A stretch of DNA of 64,000 bases from Bradyrhizobium sp. JYMT SZCCT0180 (GTDB lineage: Bacteria > Pseudomonadota > Alphaproteobacteria > Rhizobiales > Xanthobacteraceae). A model generated the notes under the pieces. It was not told the DNA's origin and did no database searches. It saw only the letters and a list, made by a program, of their open reading frames with translations. Shown here piece after piece: positions 25,556 to 36,117 of this stretch (position 1 is its first letter; each line of letters opens with the position of its first letter). The stretch is taken from assembly GCF_018130165.1 (NCBI RefSeq), contig NZ_JAFCLZ010000008.1:62001-126000 (forward strand). Direction: 5' to 3'. Both the position numbers and the translations under genes were made by a program.

Positions 25556-26595
25556 GTAACCGGACAACGACCGCGGCAAGCGAGCGCGTTGCCCCACTTG
25601 GCGCGATCGGCGGATCGTCCTTGCGCGTGCCGCTGACCCTTGTCGCGGTTGCGATCGTGTTCGTGGTGGGTGCGGTGGCGCCAACCCGCTTCGCCGGCGA
25701 CTTCGCGCTCCGGCTTGGAAATGAAGGCTTGCTGCTCGGCATGCTCGCGCTCAGCGTCGCGTTCCTGATGAACCAGGCCGGACTGGTGGCGCTGGGCGCG
25801 GCGAGTATCTATGGCGGCTCCGGCCTGCTGTTCGCGATCGCCATGAACGATTGGAACCTGACCCCGATGGTGGCGCTCTGCGTCGCCTTTCTCATCATTG
25901 TCGTCTACGCCACCGTTCTAGGCGCGCTCATCGTGCGCACCAACCCGCTCGCCTTCATGATGCTGACGCTTGCCGCCGGCGAGATGATCAGCCACGCGGT
26001 CATGCTGGAAGCATTGCGCGACTATACTGGAGGCGCCGACGGCCTCGTCGTCAGCTTCAAGGGCACGGTATTCGGCATGGAGGCGGCGGACTTTGCCAGC
26101 CCGGCGCGGTTCTGGGTGGTGATGTGGGTCGCGGCATGGCTTTCGGGATTGGCGCTGTGGGCGGTCGGCCGCTCCCGCCTCGGCGCCATCCTGCGGGCGG
26201 TGCGCGAGAACGAGGAACGCATGCGGTTCTCGGGATTCGACACCTATCTGCCGCGCCTGATCGCCTACGTCCTCGTCAACATCGTCGCCGCCGTCGCCGG
26301 CCTGCTGCACGTCCTCAACGCCGGCTTCGTCTCGCCGGAGAGCCTTGGGATTTCGGTCAGCACCAATTCGCTGGTTGCGGCCCTGATGGGCGGCATCGCC
26401 GGCTCCGTGGGACCGCTGCTGGGCGGCGTGATCTTCTCCTTTGCGCAGGATGAATTCGGCGCGCGCGGGCTGACGCAGCTTTTGACCGGCATCGCCATTG
26501 TCGTGTTCATCGTGGTTTTCCCGCGCGGTGTCGTCGGCGGATTGTCGAGCATGGCATGGCTGCGGAAGCTCGGCGGCAGGCGGGAGGCTTCCTGA
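25552..26595 (+). CDS. livM: Branched-chain-type ABC transporter permease LivM
   Basis: Second membrane permease of the transporter, 347 aa with multiple hydrophobic helices and a ~25-residue cytoplasmic N-terminus. Family features include NQAGLVALGAASIYGGSGLL, the EAA-like loop RSRLGAILRAVRENEERMRFSGFD and GGIAGSVGPLLGG. It starts with TTG inside the livH stop codon (TTGA), implying translational coupling. Confidence 0.92.
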   Translation: MSNRTTTAASERVAPLGAIGGSSLRVPLTLVAVAIVFVVGAVAPTRFAGDFALRLGNEGLLLGMLALSVAFLMNQAGLVALGAASIYGGSGLLFAIAMNDWNLTPMVALCVAFLIIVVYATVLGALIVRTNPLAFMMLTLAAGEMISHAVMLEALRDYTGGADGLVVSFKGTVFGMEAADFASPARFWVVMWVAAWLSGLALWAVGRSRLGAILRAVRENEERMRFSGFDTYLPRLIAYVLVNIVAAVAGLLHVLNAGFVSPESLGISVSTNSLVAALMGGIAGSVGPLLGGVIFSFAQDEFGARGLTQLLTGIAIVVFIVVFPRGVVGGLSSMAWLRKLGGRREAS

Positions 26596-26596
26596 C

Positions 26597-27295
26597 ATGC
26601 TCAAGATCGAGAATCTTTCCGTGAGCTATGGATCGGTCCGCGCTTTGTCTGATGTCGATCTGGAAGTCCTTGGCGACGGCATTCTTCACGGCGTCATTGG
26701 TCCCAACGGCGCCGGCAAATCCACGCTGCTCGACGCGGTTTGCGGTCGCCGCCGTCCGGTTGCGGGAACCGTTCATTATCGCAACGAGGATATCACGCGG
26801 CGCTCGGTGGCCTGGCGGCGCCGGCAGGGCATGGCGCGCTCGTTTCAGCGCACCAGCGTGTTCCAGGATCTCACCGTTCACGAGCAGCTTTACCTTGTCG
26901 CGCAGCATCTTGGCGACAACAGGCTCGACGACGTGATCGAGGTGATGGATCTTGCCGGTTATCTGCACCAGAAAGCCGGACGCATCGCCTACGGCGTGCA
27001 GCGCAGGGTGGACGTCGCCCTGGCCCTGATCGGCCGCCCGCATCTGCTGTTGCTGGACGAGCCGGGCGCAGGGCTTTCGGCGGCGGAGACGCTGCACCTG
27101 TTCGAGCATCTGCGCGATCTCGTGCGCGAGCGAAAAATCGCGGCTGTCGTGGTTGAGCATGATGTCGACGCGGTATTCGCCTGCTGCGGCAAGGTCACCG
27201 TGCTCGACCTCGGCCGCCACCTCGCCACCGGCACGCCCCAGGAAATTCGCGCCGACCATCGCGTCGTCGCCGCTTATCTTGGAACCGCGGCATGA
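26597..27295 (+). CDS. livG: Branched-chain-type ABC transporter ATPase LivG
   Basis: Cytoplasmic ATPase subunit, 232 aa. Walker A is GPNGAGKST (residues ~34-42), Walker B LLLLDEPGAGLS and the switch His in VVEHDVD. The ABC signature is unusual: RIAYGVQRRVDVALAL where LSYGEQRRLEIARAL is expected, so the Ser is Ala and Glu is Val. The ATG at 26597 is one base after the livM stop; the longer open frame overlaps livM and is rejected. It overlaps livF by ATGA. Confidence 0.9.
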   Translation: MLKIENLSVSYGSVRALSDVDLEVLGDGILHGVIGPNGAGKSTLLDAVCGRRRPVAGTVHYRNEDITRRSVAWRRRQGMARSFQRTSVFQDLTVHEQLYLVAQHLGDNRLDDVIEVMDLAGYLHQKAGRIAYGVQRRVDVALALIGRPHLLLLDEPGAGLSAAETLHLFEHLRDLVRERKIAAVVVEHDVDAVFACCGKVTVLDLGRHLATGTPQEIRADHRVVAAYLGTAA

Positions 27296-27987
27296 GCGCG
27301 CTCCGCATCGAGAAGCTGGTTGCCGGCTACGGCGCCTCGACGGTGCTGCACGGCATCGACCTCACGGTCAATGAAGGGGAATCGGTCGCCGTGGTGGGCC
27401 GCAACGGGGCGGGCAAGTCGACCCTGCTGCTCTCGGTTTTTCGCGAGACCAACATCATCTCCGGCGCGATCTGGGTGCATGACAGCAGGGTCGATCATCT
27501 GCCCGGCTATATGGCGGCGAAGCTCGGGATTTCGATTGCGCCGCAGGGCCGTCGTATCCTGCCCAATCTGACCGTCAAGGAGAACCTGCTTCTCAGCAAG
27601 GCGGCGGGCAGGGCGGGGTATTGGGATCTCAAAGCCGTCTACGAACTGTTTCCGGTACTCGAGGAGCGCGCGAACCGGCCCGGCACGATGTTGAGCGGCG
27701 GCCAGCAGCAGATGCTGGCGATCGGCCGGGCACTGATGGCCAATCCGAGCCTGGTCTTTCTCGACGAGCCGTCGGAAGGCCTTTCGCCGGTGCTGATCGA
27801 CGGGCTGGTCGGCGCGCTCAATACGATCCGCCAGGCAGGAACCGGCGTGCTGGTGGTCGAGCAGCATTTGAATCTGGTCAAGCGTGCGACCGATCGTTTC
27901 ATCATTCTGGCCAAGGGAGAAGTCGTCGGCTCAGGACCGACACCGGCGATCGGTGCGCCTGAAAACCAGGCACTGATGGCGTTGTAA
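27292..27987 (+). CDS. livF: Branched-chain-type ABC transporter ATPase LivF
   Basis: Second ATPase subunit, 231 aa. Walker A GRNGAGKST (~37-45), signature LSGGQQQMLAIGRAL, Walker B LVFLDEPSEGLSP and LVVEQH are all intact, and APQGRRILPNLTVKENL is typical of LivF. The ATG overlaps the livG stop by four bases. It is followed 36 bp later by the binding-protein gene. Confidence 0.93.
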   Translation: MSALRIEKLVAGYGASTVLHGIDLTVNEGESVAVVGRNGAGKSTLLLSVFRETNIISGAIWVHDSRVDHLPGYMAAKLGISIAPQGRRILPNLTVKENLLLSKAAGRAGYWDLKAVYELFPVLEERANRPGTMLSGGQQQMLAIGRALMANPSLVFLDEPSEGLSPVLIDGLVGALNTIRQAGTGVLVVEQHLNLVKRATDRFIILAKGEVVGSGPTPAIGAPENQALMAL

Positions 27988-28023
27988 TCAGAAAATTTAA
28001 AACCAGGCGTAGGGAGAGGACAT

Positions 28024-29241
28024 ATGAGGAAGGCACTTACCAGTACGGGCTTCGGCGCGCTGCTTTCGGCGGCCCTCGCCATCGCGATGGCAACCACGGT
28101 GCCATCAGCAGCTTCCGCCAACGATACCGTCAAGATCGGCGTGCTGCTGATTGACAGCGGGCCCTTGGCCGGCCTGAAGGAGACCCAGACAAAGGCAGTC
28201 AATCTTGCGATCGAGCGGATCAATGCCGCCGGCGGCGGCGCCGGCAAGAAGCTTGAAGCCGTCTTCATCACCTATCCCGGTACGCCTGATACCGCCGTGG
28301 ACGGTGCCACCCGCGCGGTCCAGAAGGATGGCGCGTTGTTCATTACCGGAATGGACACCTCGTCCGTCTCGCCGGCGCTGCAGGCGAAACTTCCCGCATT
28401 GAAAGCCTTGATGGTCGAAGTGATGGCCAATGCCGACGGCCTGACCGGCAAGGGCTGCTCGCCGAACTACTTCCGGGTCAACGCCAACGATTCGATGATC
28501 ATGGGCTCCTACAGGGAATTCCTGAAGGACCAGGGCGTCAAGAAATGGGACATCATCGCGGTCGATTATGCGGCAGGGCGCGACTCCGCCGACAAGTTCA
28601 AGGGCTTGATTACCTCGCAGGGTGGAACGATCGCGAAAACGTTGTTCACCCCGTTCGGAACGCCGGACTTCGGCGCCAAGATATCCGAGCTCGGCGCAGA
28701 GCCGGCCGACGGCCTGTTCGTGACGATCTTCGGCAGCGACGCCATCAACCTCGCCAAGCAGCAGCAGCAGTTCGGCCTGTTCAAGAAGTACAAGATGGTG
28801 CTGGGAAATTCCTTCGTGATCCCGCAGACGCTACCCGCGCAGGGCGACACGGTGCTGGGCGTCTATCAGAACATCGGCTTCGTTGCCGGCTTCCCGGGCG
28901 CGCAGGCCGAGGCCTTCGTGAAGGCTTATAGTGAAAAGTACAACGGCGAACTGCCGCCTTACACCGGTGCCGACCAGTACGCCGCCATTGAGCTGATTGC
29001 TGCCGCACTCAACAAGGCGAAATCGACCGACATCAACGCCGTCCGGGCGGCGCTGTCGGGCCTCAAGGCCGACACGGTGCTTGGCGACGTGGAAATGCGC
29101 GCGGGCGACCATCAGGCCGTGCGGCGGATGGCCATCAGCCAGATCCTGCCGGGCAAGGATGGCAAGCCGACCTACCATATCAAGAAGATCGAGCCGGGTC
29201 CGGACATCATTCCCCCGGTCGATCCCGCCTGCAAGAAGTGA
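28024..29241 (+). CDS. ABC transporter substrate-binding protein (Peripla_BP_6/LivK type)
   Basis: Periplasmic binding protein of 405 aa. It has a signal peptide (residues ~1-35, ending AASA) and the type-I fold typical of ligand-binding partners of Liv transporters: DTVKIGVLLIDSGPLAGL, then NLAIERINAAGG. SD GGAGAGGA lies upstream of the ATG. It is the last gene of the transporter operon and is followed by a GC-rich hairpin. Many such proteins in Bradyrhizobium bind aromatic or alicyclic acids; the ligand is unknown. Confidence 0.92.
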   Translation: MRKALTSTGFGALLSAALAIAMATTVPSAASANDTVKIGVLLIDSGPLAGLKETQTKAVNLAIERINAAGGGAGKKLEAVFITYPGTPDTAVDGATRAVQKDGALFITGMDTSSVSPALQAKLPALKALMVEVMANADGLTGKGCSPNYFRVNANDSMIMGSYREFLKDQGVKKWDIIAVDYAAGRDSADKFKGLITSQGGTIAKTLFTPFGTPDFGAKISELGAEPADGLFVTIFGSDAINLAKQQQQFGLFKKYKMVLGNSFVIPQTLPAQGDTVLGVYQNIGFVAGFPGAQAEAFVKAYSEKYNGELPPYTGADQYAAIELIAAALNKAKSTDINAVRAALSGLKADTVLGDVEMRAGDHQAVRRMAISQILPGKDGKPTYHIKKIEPGPDIIPPVDPACKK

Positions 29242-29247
29242 GCGAGC

Positions 29248-29284
29248 CGGCGCCGATGTCGATCAGATTTCGACGCCGGCGCCG
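29248..29284. terminator. GC-rich hairpin after the transporter operon
   Basis: CGGCGCCGATGTCG pairs with CGACGCCGGCGCCG (12 of 14 positions complementary) around a 9-base loop. It begins 7 bases after the binding-protein stop and faces a convergent dehydrogenase gene. It is followed by AATTAT rather than a long T-run. Confidence 0.55.
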
Positions 29285-29324
29285 AATTATCTGCGCCAGG
29301 CCGCGCCCTTTCGCAGCCTGCCTG

Positions 29325-30344
29325 TCACGCCACCAGCGACACCTTGCCGAATTGCGCCCCGGACGCGAGATGATCGAATGCGGCGCGTATGTCCGCCATG
29401 TGAAATGTCGCATCGATGACCGGTTTCACCAGACCGCGATTGAACACATCGAGCAGCTGGCGGAATTCGGCAAGGCTGCCGCCGGTCGATCCGTAAATCT
29501 CCAGCTGGCGGATGAACACGCGCTGCAGATCGGCCGGCGGGTTGGAACCCGTCGTCGCGCCGCAGGTGACAAGCCGGCCGCCGCGCCGCAGCGACCGCAG
29601 CGATTCACCCCAGCTCGCTTCGCCGACGCTGTCGATCACCATATCGACGCCGCCATTGCTCATCTGCAGGATTGCGTTCGACACCCGGTCTTTTTGATAG
29701 TTGACGCCGCCGCTGGCGCCGAGCGCGATCGCGCGCTCGATCTTGGCGTCGCTGGACGAAGTGACGAAGACCCGCGCGCCGGCCAGTTTTGCCAGCTGCA
29801 GGCAGGCGACGGCGACGCCCCCGCCGATGCCGACGATCAGGATGCTCTCGCCGGGCTGCAAGGTTTTCTTGCCGAACAGCATGCGCCAGGCGGTGAGGTG
29901 ACCCGTCATCAGCGCGCCGGCCGCGACCAGATCGGCGTCGTCGGGCAGGGGCAGGAAACATCGGCTCGGCATCGCGATATATTCGGCAAAGCCGCCATGG
30001 CGGTGCTCGCCCATGATCTTCACGTTCTCGCACAGCGGCTGGTCGCCGGCGAGGCAATAGCGGCATTGGTTGCAAAACGCCTCGGAAAACAGAACGGCCT
30101 TCATGCCGGGCTTCAACCCGCTGCCGGGCTCGGCCTCGACGATCTCGCCCGCGGCCTCCACGCCCATCACCTGCGGCAGGGTGTGCGTGATCCCGGCGCC
30201 GTTGTCGCGCATGTAGAGATCGACGCGATTGAGCGACGAGGCCGCGACCTTGAGCACGGACTCGCCGGGGGCAGGGGCCGGATCGGGAAAATCCCGCCAG
30301 CTGACGCCGCCGGCTCCGCGCCGTTCCAGGACCGCCGCTTTCAT
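29325..30344 (-). CDS. Zinc-type MDR alcohol dehydrogenase/quinone oxidoreductase family protein
   Basis: Medium-chain dehydrogenase of 339 aa. The structural-zinc lobe is present as FCNQCRYCLAGDQPLC (about residues 90-105), and ILIVGIGGGVAVACLQLAK (~169) is the NAD(P) motif. The usual catalytic-zinc Cys near residue 40 is replaced (NRVDLYMRDNG), so it may be a reductase lacking the catalytic zinc. The ATG follows AGAAGG. It is divergent from the acyl-CoA ligase; site I lies 37 bp upstream. Confidence 0.87.
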   Translation of the reverse strand: MKAAVLERRGAGGVSWRDFPDPAPAPGESVLKVAASSLNRVDLYMRDNGAGITHTLPQVMGVEAAGEIVEAEPGSGLKPGMKAVLFSEAFCNQCRYCLAGDQPLCENVKIMGEHRHGGFAEYIAMPSRCFLPLPDDADLVAAGALMTGHLTAWRMLFGKKTLQPGESILIVGIGGGVAVACLQLAKLAGARVFVTSSSDAKIERAIALGASGGVNYQKDRVSNAILQMSNGGVDMVIDSVGEASWGESLRSLRRGGRLVTCGATTGSNPPADLQRVFIRQLEIYGSTGGSLAEFRQLLDVFNRGLVKPVIDATFHMADIRAAFDHLASGAQFGKVSLVA

Positions 30345-30380
30345 GGTGCCTTCTCCTTCGCCCGCCGCGCGTTCCGGTAT

Positions 30381-30398
30381 TCGGACACACGTTTATCA
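30381..30398. promoter_or_regulatory. Operator-like site I
   Basis: TCGGAC-ACACGT-TTATCA on the plus strand; the reverse reads TGATAA-ACGTGT-GTCCGA, sharing the TGATAA half with site H. It is one of the more degenerate copies and lies 37 bp before the MDR dehydrogenase start. Confidence 0.4.
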
Positions 30399-30516
30399 TA
30401 TGTGCCTTGTGCTTGTTCCCTCAAGTCGCCGTCGCGCCTCGCCGCGGTCGGTACGCGGTCCGGTGTCGATAGGTGAACGGACCGGTCGATTTTGGAGTTG
30501 CGGTTCGTTCTAAAAC

Positions 30517-30534
30517 TAGTACACTAGCTAACGA
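30517..30534. promoter_or_regulatory. Operator-like site J
   Basis: TAGTAC-ACTAGC-TAACGA with the strong TAGTACAC half. A possible promoter (TTGCGG at 30498-30503, 16-bp spacer, TACACT at 30520-30525) has its -10 element inside the site. It lies 43 bp before the ligase gene. Confidence 0.6.
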
Positions 30535-30577
30535 ATAGGCCGTCAAGCGCCGCGATAAGATTTCAGGGAGAGAACGC

Positions 30578-32232
<1,655 letters not shown>

Positions 32233-32236
<4 letters not shown>

Positions 32237-32994
32237 ATTCCCGCCTGCAGGATCGCGTGTGCGTCGTCACCGGCGCCGCGCGGGGGATCGGCCTTGCGAT
32301 CGCCGAGCGCTTCGGCCAGGAGGGCGGTCGCATCGCCTGTGTCGACGTCAGCGCGCGCCGTCTGAAGCCTGCGGTCGAGGGGTTGAAGAGCAAGGGGTTC
32401 GACGCCAGGCCCTATGAGGTCGATGTCGGCAAGCGGGACGATGTCCATGCCCTGTTTGCGCGGATCGAGAGCGAGTTTGCGGCGCCGGTCGCGGTACTCG
32501 TCAACAATGCCGTCTTTGCGCGGTTCGAGCCGCTGGCGCAGATCGAGGTCGAGACCGTCGACCGCATGTTCGCGGTCGGCGTGCACGGCCTGATCTGGAC
32601 CACGCAAGCGGCGGCGCCGCAGATGGAGCGTCGCGGCGGCGGCTCGATCGTGAATTTGAGTTCGGTGTCGGCGTTCAACCCCGCCAAGGATTCCATTGCC
32701 TATTCCGCGCTGAAGGCCGGTGTCGTCGGTCTCTCCCGTGCATCGGCGATCGAGCTCAGTGCCAGGAAGATCCGCGTCAACGTGATCGCGCCGGGCATGA
32801 TCGGCACGCCGGCTTCGATCGCGCAATTCGATGAAGCTACCATCGCCACGCGTCAAGCCGAGATGCCGGCCGGACGCTTTGGCGAACCGGAAGAGATCGC
32901 CGCCCTTGCCGCATTCCTCGCCAGCGACGACGCGAGCTACATCCAGGGCGCCGTCGTCACCGCCGACGGCGGTTGGACCATCCCTGCCAGATAA
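32233..32994 (+). CDS. SDR family oxidoreductase
   Basis: Classical SDR of 253 aa with TGAARGIG (residues ~13-20), LVNNA, Ser in NLSSVSAF and YSALK as the YxxxK pair; the C-terminus GAVVTADGGW is typical. Probably a 3-hydroxyacyl-CoA dehydrogenase of the operon. The ATG overlaps the ligase stop, so translation is coupled; a second SDR follows 11 bp downstream. Confidence 0.88.
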
Positions 32995-33005
32995 GGAGAA
33001 GCGCA

Positions 33006-33791
33006 ATGAAGCGACTGGAGGGCAAGCGCGCGGTCGTTACCGGCGGTGGCAGCGGCATCGGCCGCGCCAGCGCGATTCGTTTCGCGCGCGAAGGCGCTTC
33101 CGTGCTGGTGGTCGGCCGCGCCGGCAATACCGAGGAAACGGCAGCAGCGATCCGGGACGAAGGCGGCATCGCATCGGCGTTGATCACGGACGCGGCGGTC
33201 GAGGAAAACGTCGCCGAGATCGTCCGGCGCTGCGTGGCGGAATTCGGCGGTCTGGAAATCTTCTTCGCCAATATCGGCGTGACCGGAACCAACACGCCGC
33301 TGCTGGAGCAGACGGTCGAGGAGTGGTCGGAAGTCTACCGCATCAACACCATCAGTTGCTTCCTTGCCATCAAATATGCCGGCCGGCACATGACGGCGCA
33401 GGGCTACGGCTCTATCATCCTTACCTCGTCGGCCGCATCGCTGCGCGCCAATGCCGGCGCCATCTCCTACAGCGCGAGCAAGGCGGCGGTGAACAATCTG
33501 GCGCAGACGGCGGCCAATGCCTTTGCCGGCACCGGAGTGCGCGTCAATGCCGTGCTGCCCGGGCTGGTCGAAACGCAGCTGACCCGAAAAGTGTTCGAGG
33601 ATGCCCGCGCGCGGGGCGTTGAAGCCAAGCTCGGCCATGTGACGCCGATGAAACGCCCCGGGCGTTCCGAGGAAATCGCCGCCGCCGCGGCTTTCCTTGC
33701 CAGCGATGATTCTTCCTATGTGGACGGACAATTGCTCTCGGTCGACGGCGGCGTCAGCAGTACCCACCCTTATGGGCGGATCGCGCTCTAG
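33006..33791 (+). CDS. SDR family oxidoreductase
   Basis: Classical SDR of 261 aa with TGGGSGIG, a catalytic Ser in ILTSSAAS and YSASK as the YxxxK pair. NIGVTGTNTPLLEQ replaces the common NNAG stretch. The ATG at 33006 has an ideal AAGGAG 8 bases upstream; 11 extra upstream codons overlap the previous SDR and are rejected. It precedes the acyl-CoA dehydrogenase/kinase pair, where the levulinate operon has the SDR LvaD. Confidence 0.87.
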   Translation: MKRLEGKRAVVTGGGSGIGRASAIRFAREGASVLVVGRAGNTEETAAAIRDEGGIASALITDAAVEENVAEIVRRCVAEFGGLEIFFANIGVTGTNTPLLEQTVEEWSEVYRINTISCFLAIKYAGRHMTAQGYGSIILTSSAASLRANAGAISYSASKAAVNNLAQTAANAFAGTGVRVNAVLPGLVETQLTRKVFEDARARGVEAKLGHVTPMKRPGRSEEIAAAAAFLASDDSSYVDGQLLSVDGGVSSTHPYGRIAL

Positions 33792-33829
33792 CAGCGGCCC
33801 AAAACAAAGAGAGCACCGGGAGAGGCGCC

Positions 33830-35080
33830 ATGGATTTCGAACTGCCCAAGGAAATCACCGACAAGCTTGCTGAGCTGGACGCCTTCATCGAGGCCGAGAT
33901 CAAACCGCTCGAGCGCGACAATATCAGGTTCTTCGATCATCGCCGCGAGAATGCCCGAACCGACTGGGACGATGACGGACGCCCGCGCACCGAATGGCGT
34001 GCGCTGATCAGCGAAATGGAGCGTCGCGCCGACAAGGCAGGGCATCTGCGCTACGGCCTGCCGAAATCATGCGGCGGCCAGGCCGCCTCCAATCTGGCGA
34101 TCGCCGCCATCCGCGAGCACCTCGCCGCCAAGGGACTCGGCCTGCACAACGATCTGCAGGACGAATCTTCGATCGTCGGCAATTTCCCGATCATTCCGGC
34201 GCTCGCCGACTACGGCACCGAGGAACAGAAGAGCTATATCGAGGGCATCATTACCGGAAACAAACACCTTTCCTTCGCCCTGACCGAACCCGGACATGGC
34301 AGCGACGCGACGTGGCTGGAGACGGAAGGCGTACGTGACGGCGATCATTGGGTCATCAACGGCCGCAAGCGCTGGAACAGCCAGGTGGCCCGCGCCCACG
34401 CCAATCTGGTCTTTGCCCGCACCTCCGGCAAGCCGGGCGAGGCCAAAGGCATTACCGCCTTCATCGTTCCGACGGATACGCCCGGCCATCACGTGCTCTA
34501 CAATCACTGGACTTTCAACATGCCCAGCGATCACGCGGAGACGGAACTGGTCAACGTGCGCGTGCCCGACAGCGCGATCCTGCACAGGGAGGGCGAGGGC
34601 CTCGTCGTCGCGCAGCGCTTTGTGCACGAAAACCGCGTGCGCCAGGCGGCGGCGAGCGCGGGCGCCGCTCGGTACTGTATCCTGAAGGCCGTCGAATACG
34701 CCAAGGACCGCGTCGCCTTTGGCGAGCCGCTCGCGCGGAAGCAGGCGGTGCAGTTTCCGCTGGTCGAGCTGTGGGCCGAATACGAATTGGTGCGCAACTT
34801 CATCTTCCGTACGGCGTGGCAGATGGACCGCCAGAATCCGCTTGATATCAGCGACATGGTCTCGATCTGTAACTTCCGCGCCAACCGGCTGTGCTGCGAG
34901 GCGGCCGACCGGGCGATGCAGGTGCATGGCGGCATTGGGTACAGCCGTGCAATGCCGTTCGAGCACATCTACCGCCACCATCGCCGTTATCGGATTACCG
35001 AGGGCACCGAGGAAGTGCAGATAAGGCGCGTCGCGCAATACCTGTTCAACTTCAGCGGCAAGCGTGCGAGCAGCGGATGA
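33830..35080 (+). CDS. Acyl-CoA dehydrogenase of ACAD10/ACAD11-like type
   Basis: FAD-fold acyl-CoA dehydrogenase family protein, 416 aa. FALTEPGHGSDATWLE and VINGRKRWNSQV resemble the ACAD10/ACAD11 group, and RITEGTEEVQIRRVA retains the Glu of the MCAD-type YEGT site; HGGIGYSRAMPFEHIYR precedes it. The next gene, overlapping by ATGA, is an APH-type kinase. ACAD11 in animals is a kinase-dehydrogenase fusion, and bacterial LvaC works after the kinase LvaA to eliminate phosphate from 4-phosphoacyl-CoA. A similar role is inferred here; ordinary desaturation is the alternative. Confidence 0.85.
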   Translation: MDFELPKEITDKLAELDAFIEAEIKPLERDNIRFFDHRRENARTDWDDDGRPRTEWRALISEMERRADKAGHLRYGLPKSCGGQAASNLAIAAIREHLAAKGLGLHNDLQDESSIVGNFPIIPALADYGTEEQKSYIEGIITGNKHLSFALTEPGHGSDATWLETEGVRDGDHWVINGRKRWNSQVARAHANLVFARTSGKPGEAKGITAFIVPTDTPGHHVLYNHWTFNMPSDHAETELVNVRVPDSAILHREGEGLVVAQRFVHENRVRQAAASAGAARYCILKAVEYAKDRVAFGEPLARKQAVQFPLVELWAEYELVRNFIFRTAWQMDRQNPLDISDMVSICNFRANRLCCEAADRAMQVHGGIGYSRAMPFEHIYRHHRRYRITEGTEEVQIRRVAQYLFNFSGKRASSG

Positions 35081-36117
35081 CCGGGGCTGATGCCTCCGAC
35101 CGCGGCATCGACTTCGACGTGGCGCGGCTCGATGAATATCTGAAGGGCTGGCTCGGCGGCACAGGTCCGACGCGGGTGGAACGCACGCATGGCGGGATGT
35201 CGAACCCGACATATTTTGTCAGCCGCGGCGAGTGGCGCGCGGTGCTGCGCAAGCAGCCGAAGGACGTGCTGCCGTCGGCACATGCGATCGACCGCGAATT
35301 TCGTGTGCTGACGGCGCTGCAAGGCAGCTCCGTTCCGACACCAAAACCCTATCGGTACTGCGAGGATCGCGAGATCGTCGGGACGCCGTTCTATCTCATG
35401 GAATGGTTGGGCGGTCGCGTCTTTAACGAGTTCGGCACTCCGGGACTCGCCCGCGCCGAGCGCGCCGAGCTGTTCGGCTCGATGTGCGCCGCGCTGGCCG
35501 CCATCCACCGGCTGGACTACCGGGCGTTGGGGCTAGGCGATTTCGGCCGGCCCGGAAACTATTTTGCCCGCCAGCTCAAGCGCTGGTCGGAGCAATGGAC
35601 AAAATTCCGGAGCGGCGATGACGATAACCCCGCGCTCGACAGGATGGTGCGCTGGCTTGCCGAGCGCTTGCCCGAAAGCGAGACCACAGCCCTTTGTCAT
35701 GGCGACTTCCGTATCGCCAACGTGATGTTTCATGCAACAGAGCCGCGCGTGATCGGCGTGCTCGACTGGGAGCTTTCGACGCTCGGTCATCCGCTCGTCG
35801 ATCTCGCTTTCAACAGCCAGGCCTGGCTGATGGCGCCGGACGAAAACGGCGGATTGCTTGGCCTGCCGCTGGAGGAGCTGGGGATTCCGTCCGAGCGCGA
35901 TTACCTCGAACTCTATTACAAGCTGTCCGGCGCGACCGAGTGTCTTTCGCGGTTTCACCAGGTGTTCGCGATGTTTCGCGGCGCGGTCGGCAGCGCCGGC
36001 GTCGCCGCGCGCGGGGATCTCGGCACCGGGGTGTTGCCGGACGCGGCGCGTGTCGGACGGCATCTGGCGCGGGCCTATGCGAAGCGCGGTGTTGCGTTGA
36101 TCGAGGACGAACGATGA
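35077..36117 (+). CDS. APH-family phosphotransferase (LvaA/ACAD11 N-domain-like kinase)
   Basis: Kinase of 346 aa. THGGMSNPTYFVS is the nucleotide loop (~33-45), ALCHGDFRIANVMFH is the Brenner catalytic motif (HGD-x4-N, ~202-216) and GVLDWELSTLGHPLVDLAF contains the DWE Mg site, exactly as in the ACAD10/11 kinase domain. The ATG overlaps the acyl-CoA dehydrogenase stop; longer frames overlap that gene. Translational coupling to an ACAD strongly suggests that it phosphorylates a 4-hydroxyacyl-CoA for elimination. It also overlaps the nitroreductase downstream by ATGA. Confidence 0.87.
   Translation: MTGADASDRGIDFDVARLDEYLKGWLGGTGPTRVERTHGGMSNPTYFVSRGEWRAVLRKQPKDVLPSAHAIDREFRVLTALQGSSVPTPKPYRYCEDREIVGTPFYLMEWLGGRVFNEFGTPGLARAERAELFGSMCAALAAIHRLDYRALGLGDFGRPGNYFARQLKRWSEQWTKFRSGDDDNPALDRMVRWLAERLPESETTALCHGDFRIANVMFHATEPRVIGVLDWELSTLGHPLVDLAFNSQAWLMAPDENGGLLGLPLEELGIPSERDYLELYYKLSGATECLSRFHQVFAMFRGAVGSAGVAARGDLGTGVLPDAARVGRHLARAYAKRGVALIEDER

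Noticed and set aside
29238..30476. 412-codon plus-strand frame opposite the MDR dehydrogenase
   Set aside because: Shadow of the minus-strand gene, which has complete MDR motifs, a proper start and operator-like site I upstream.
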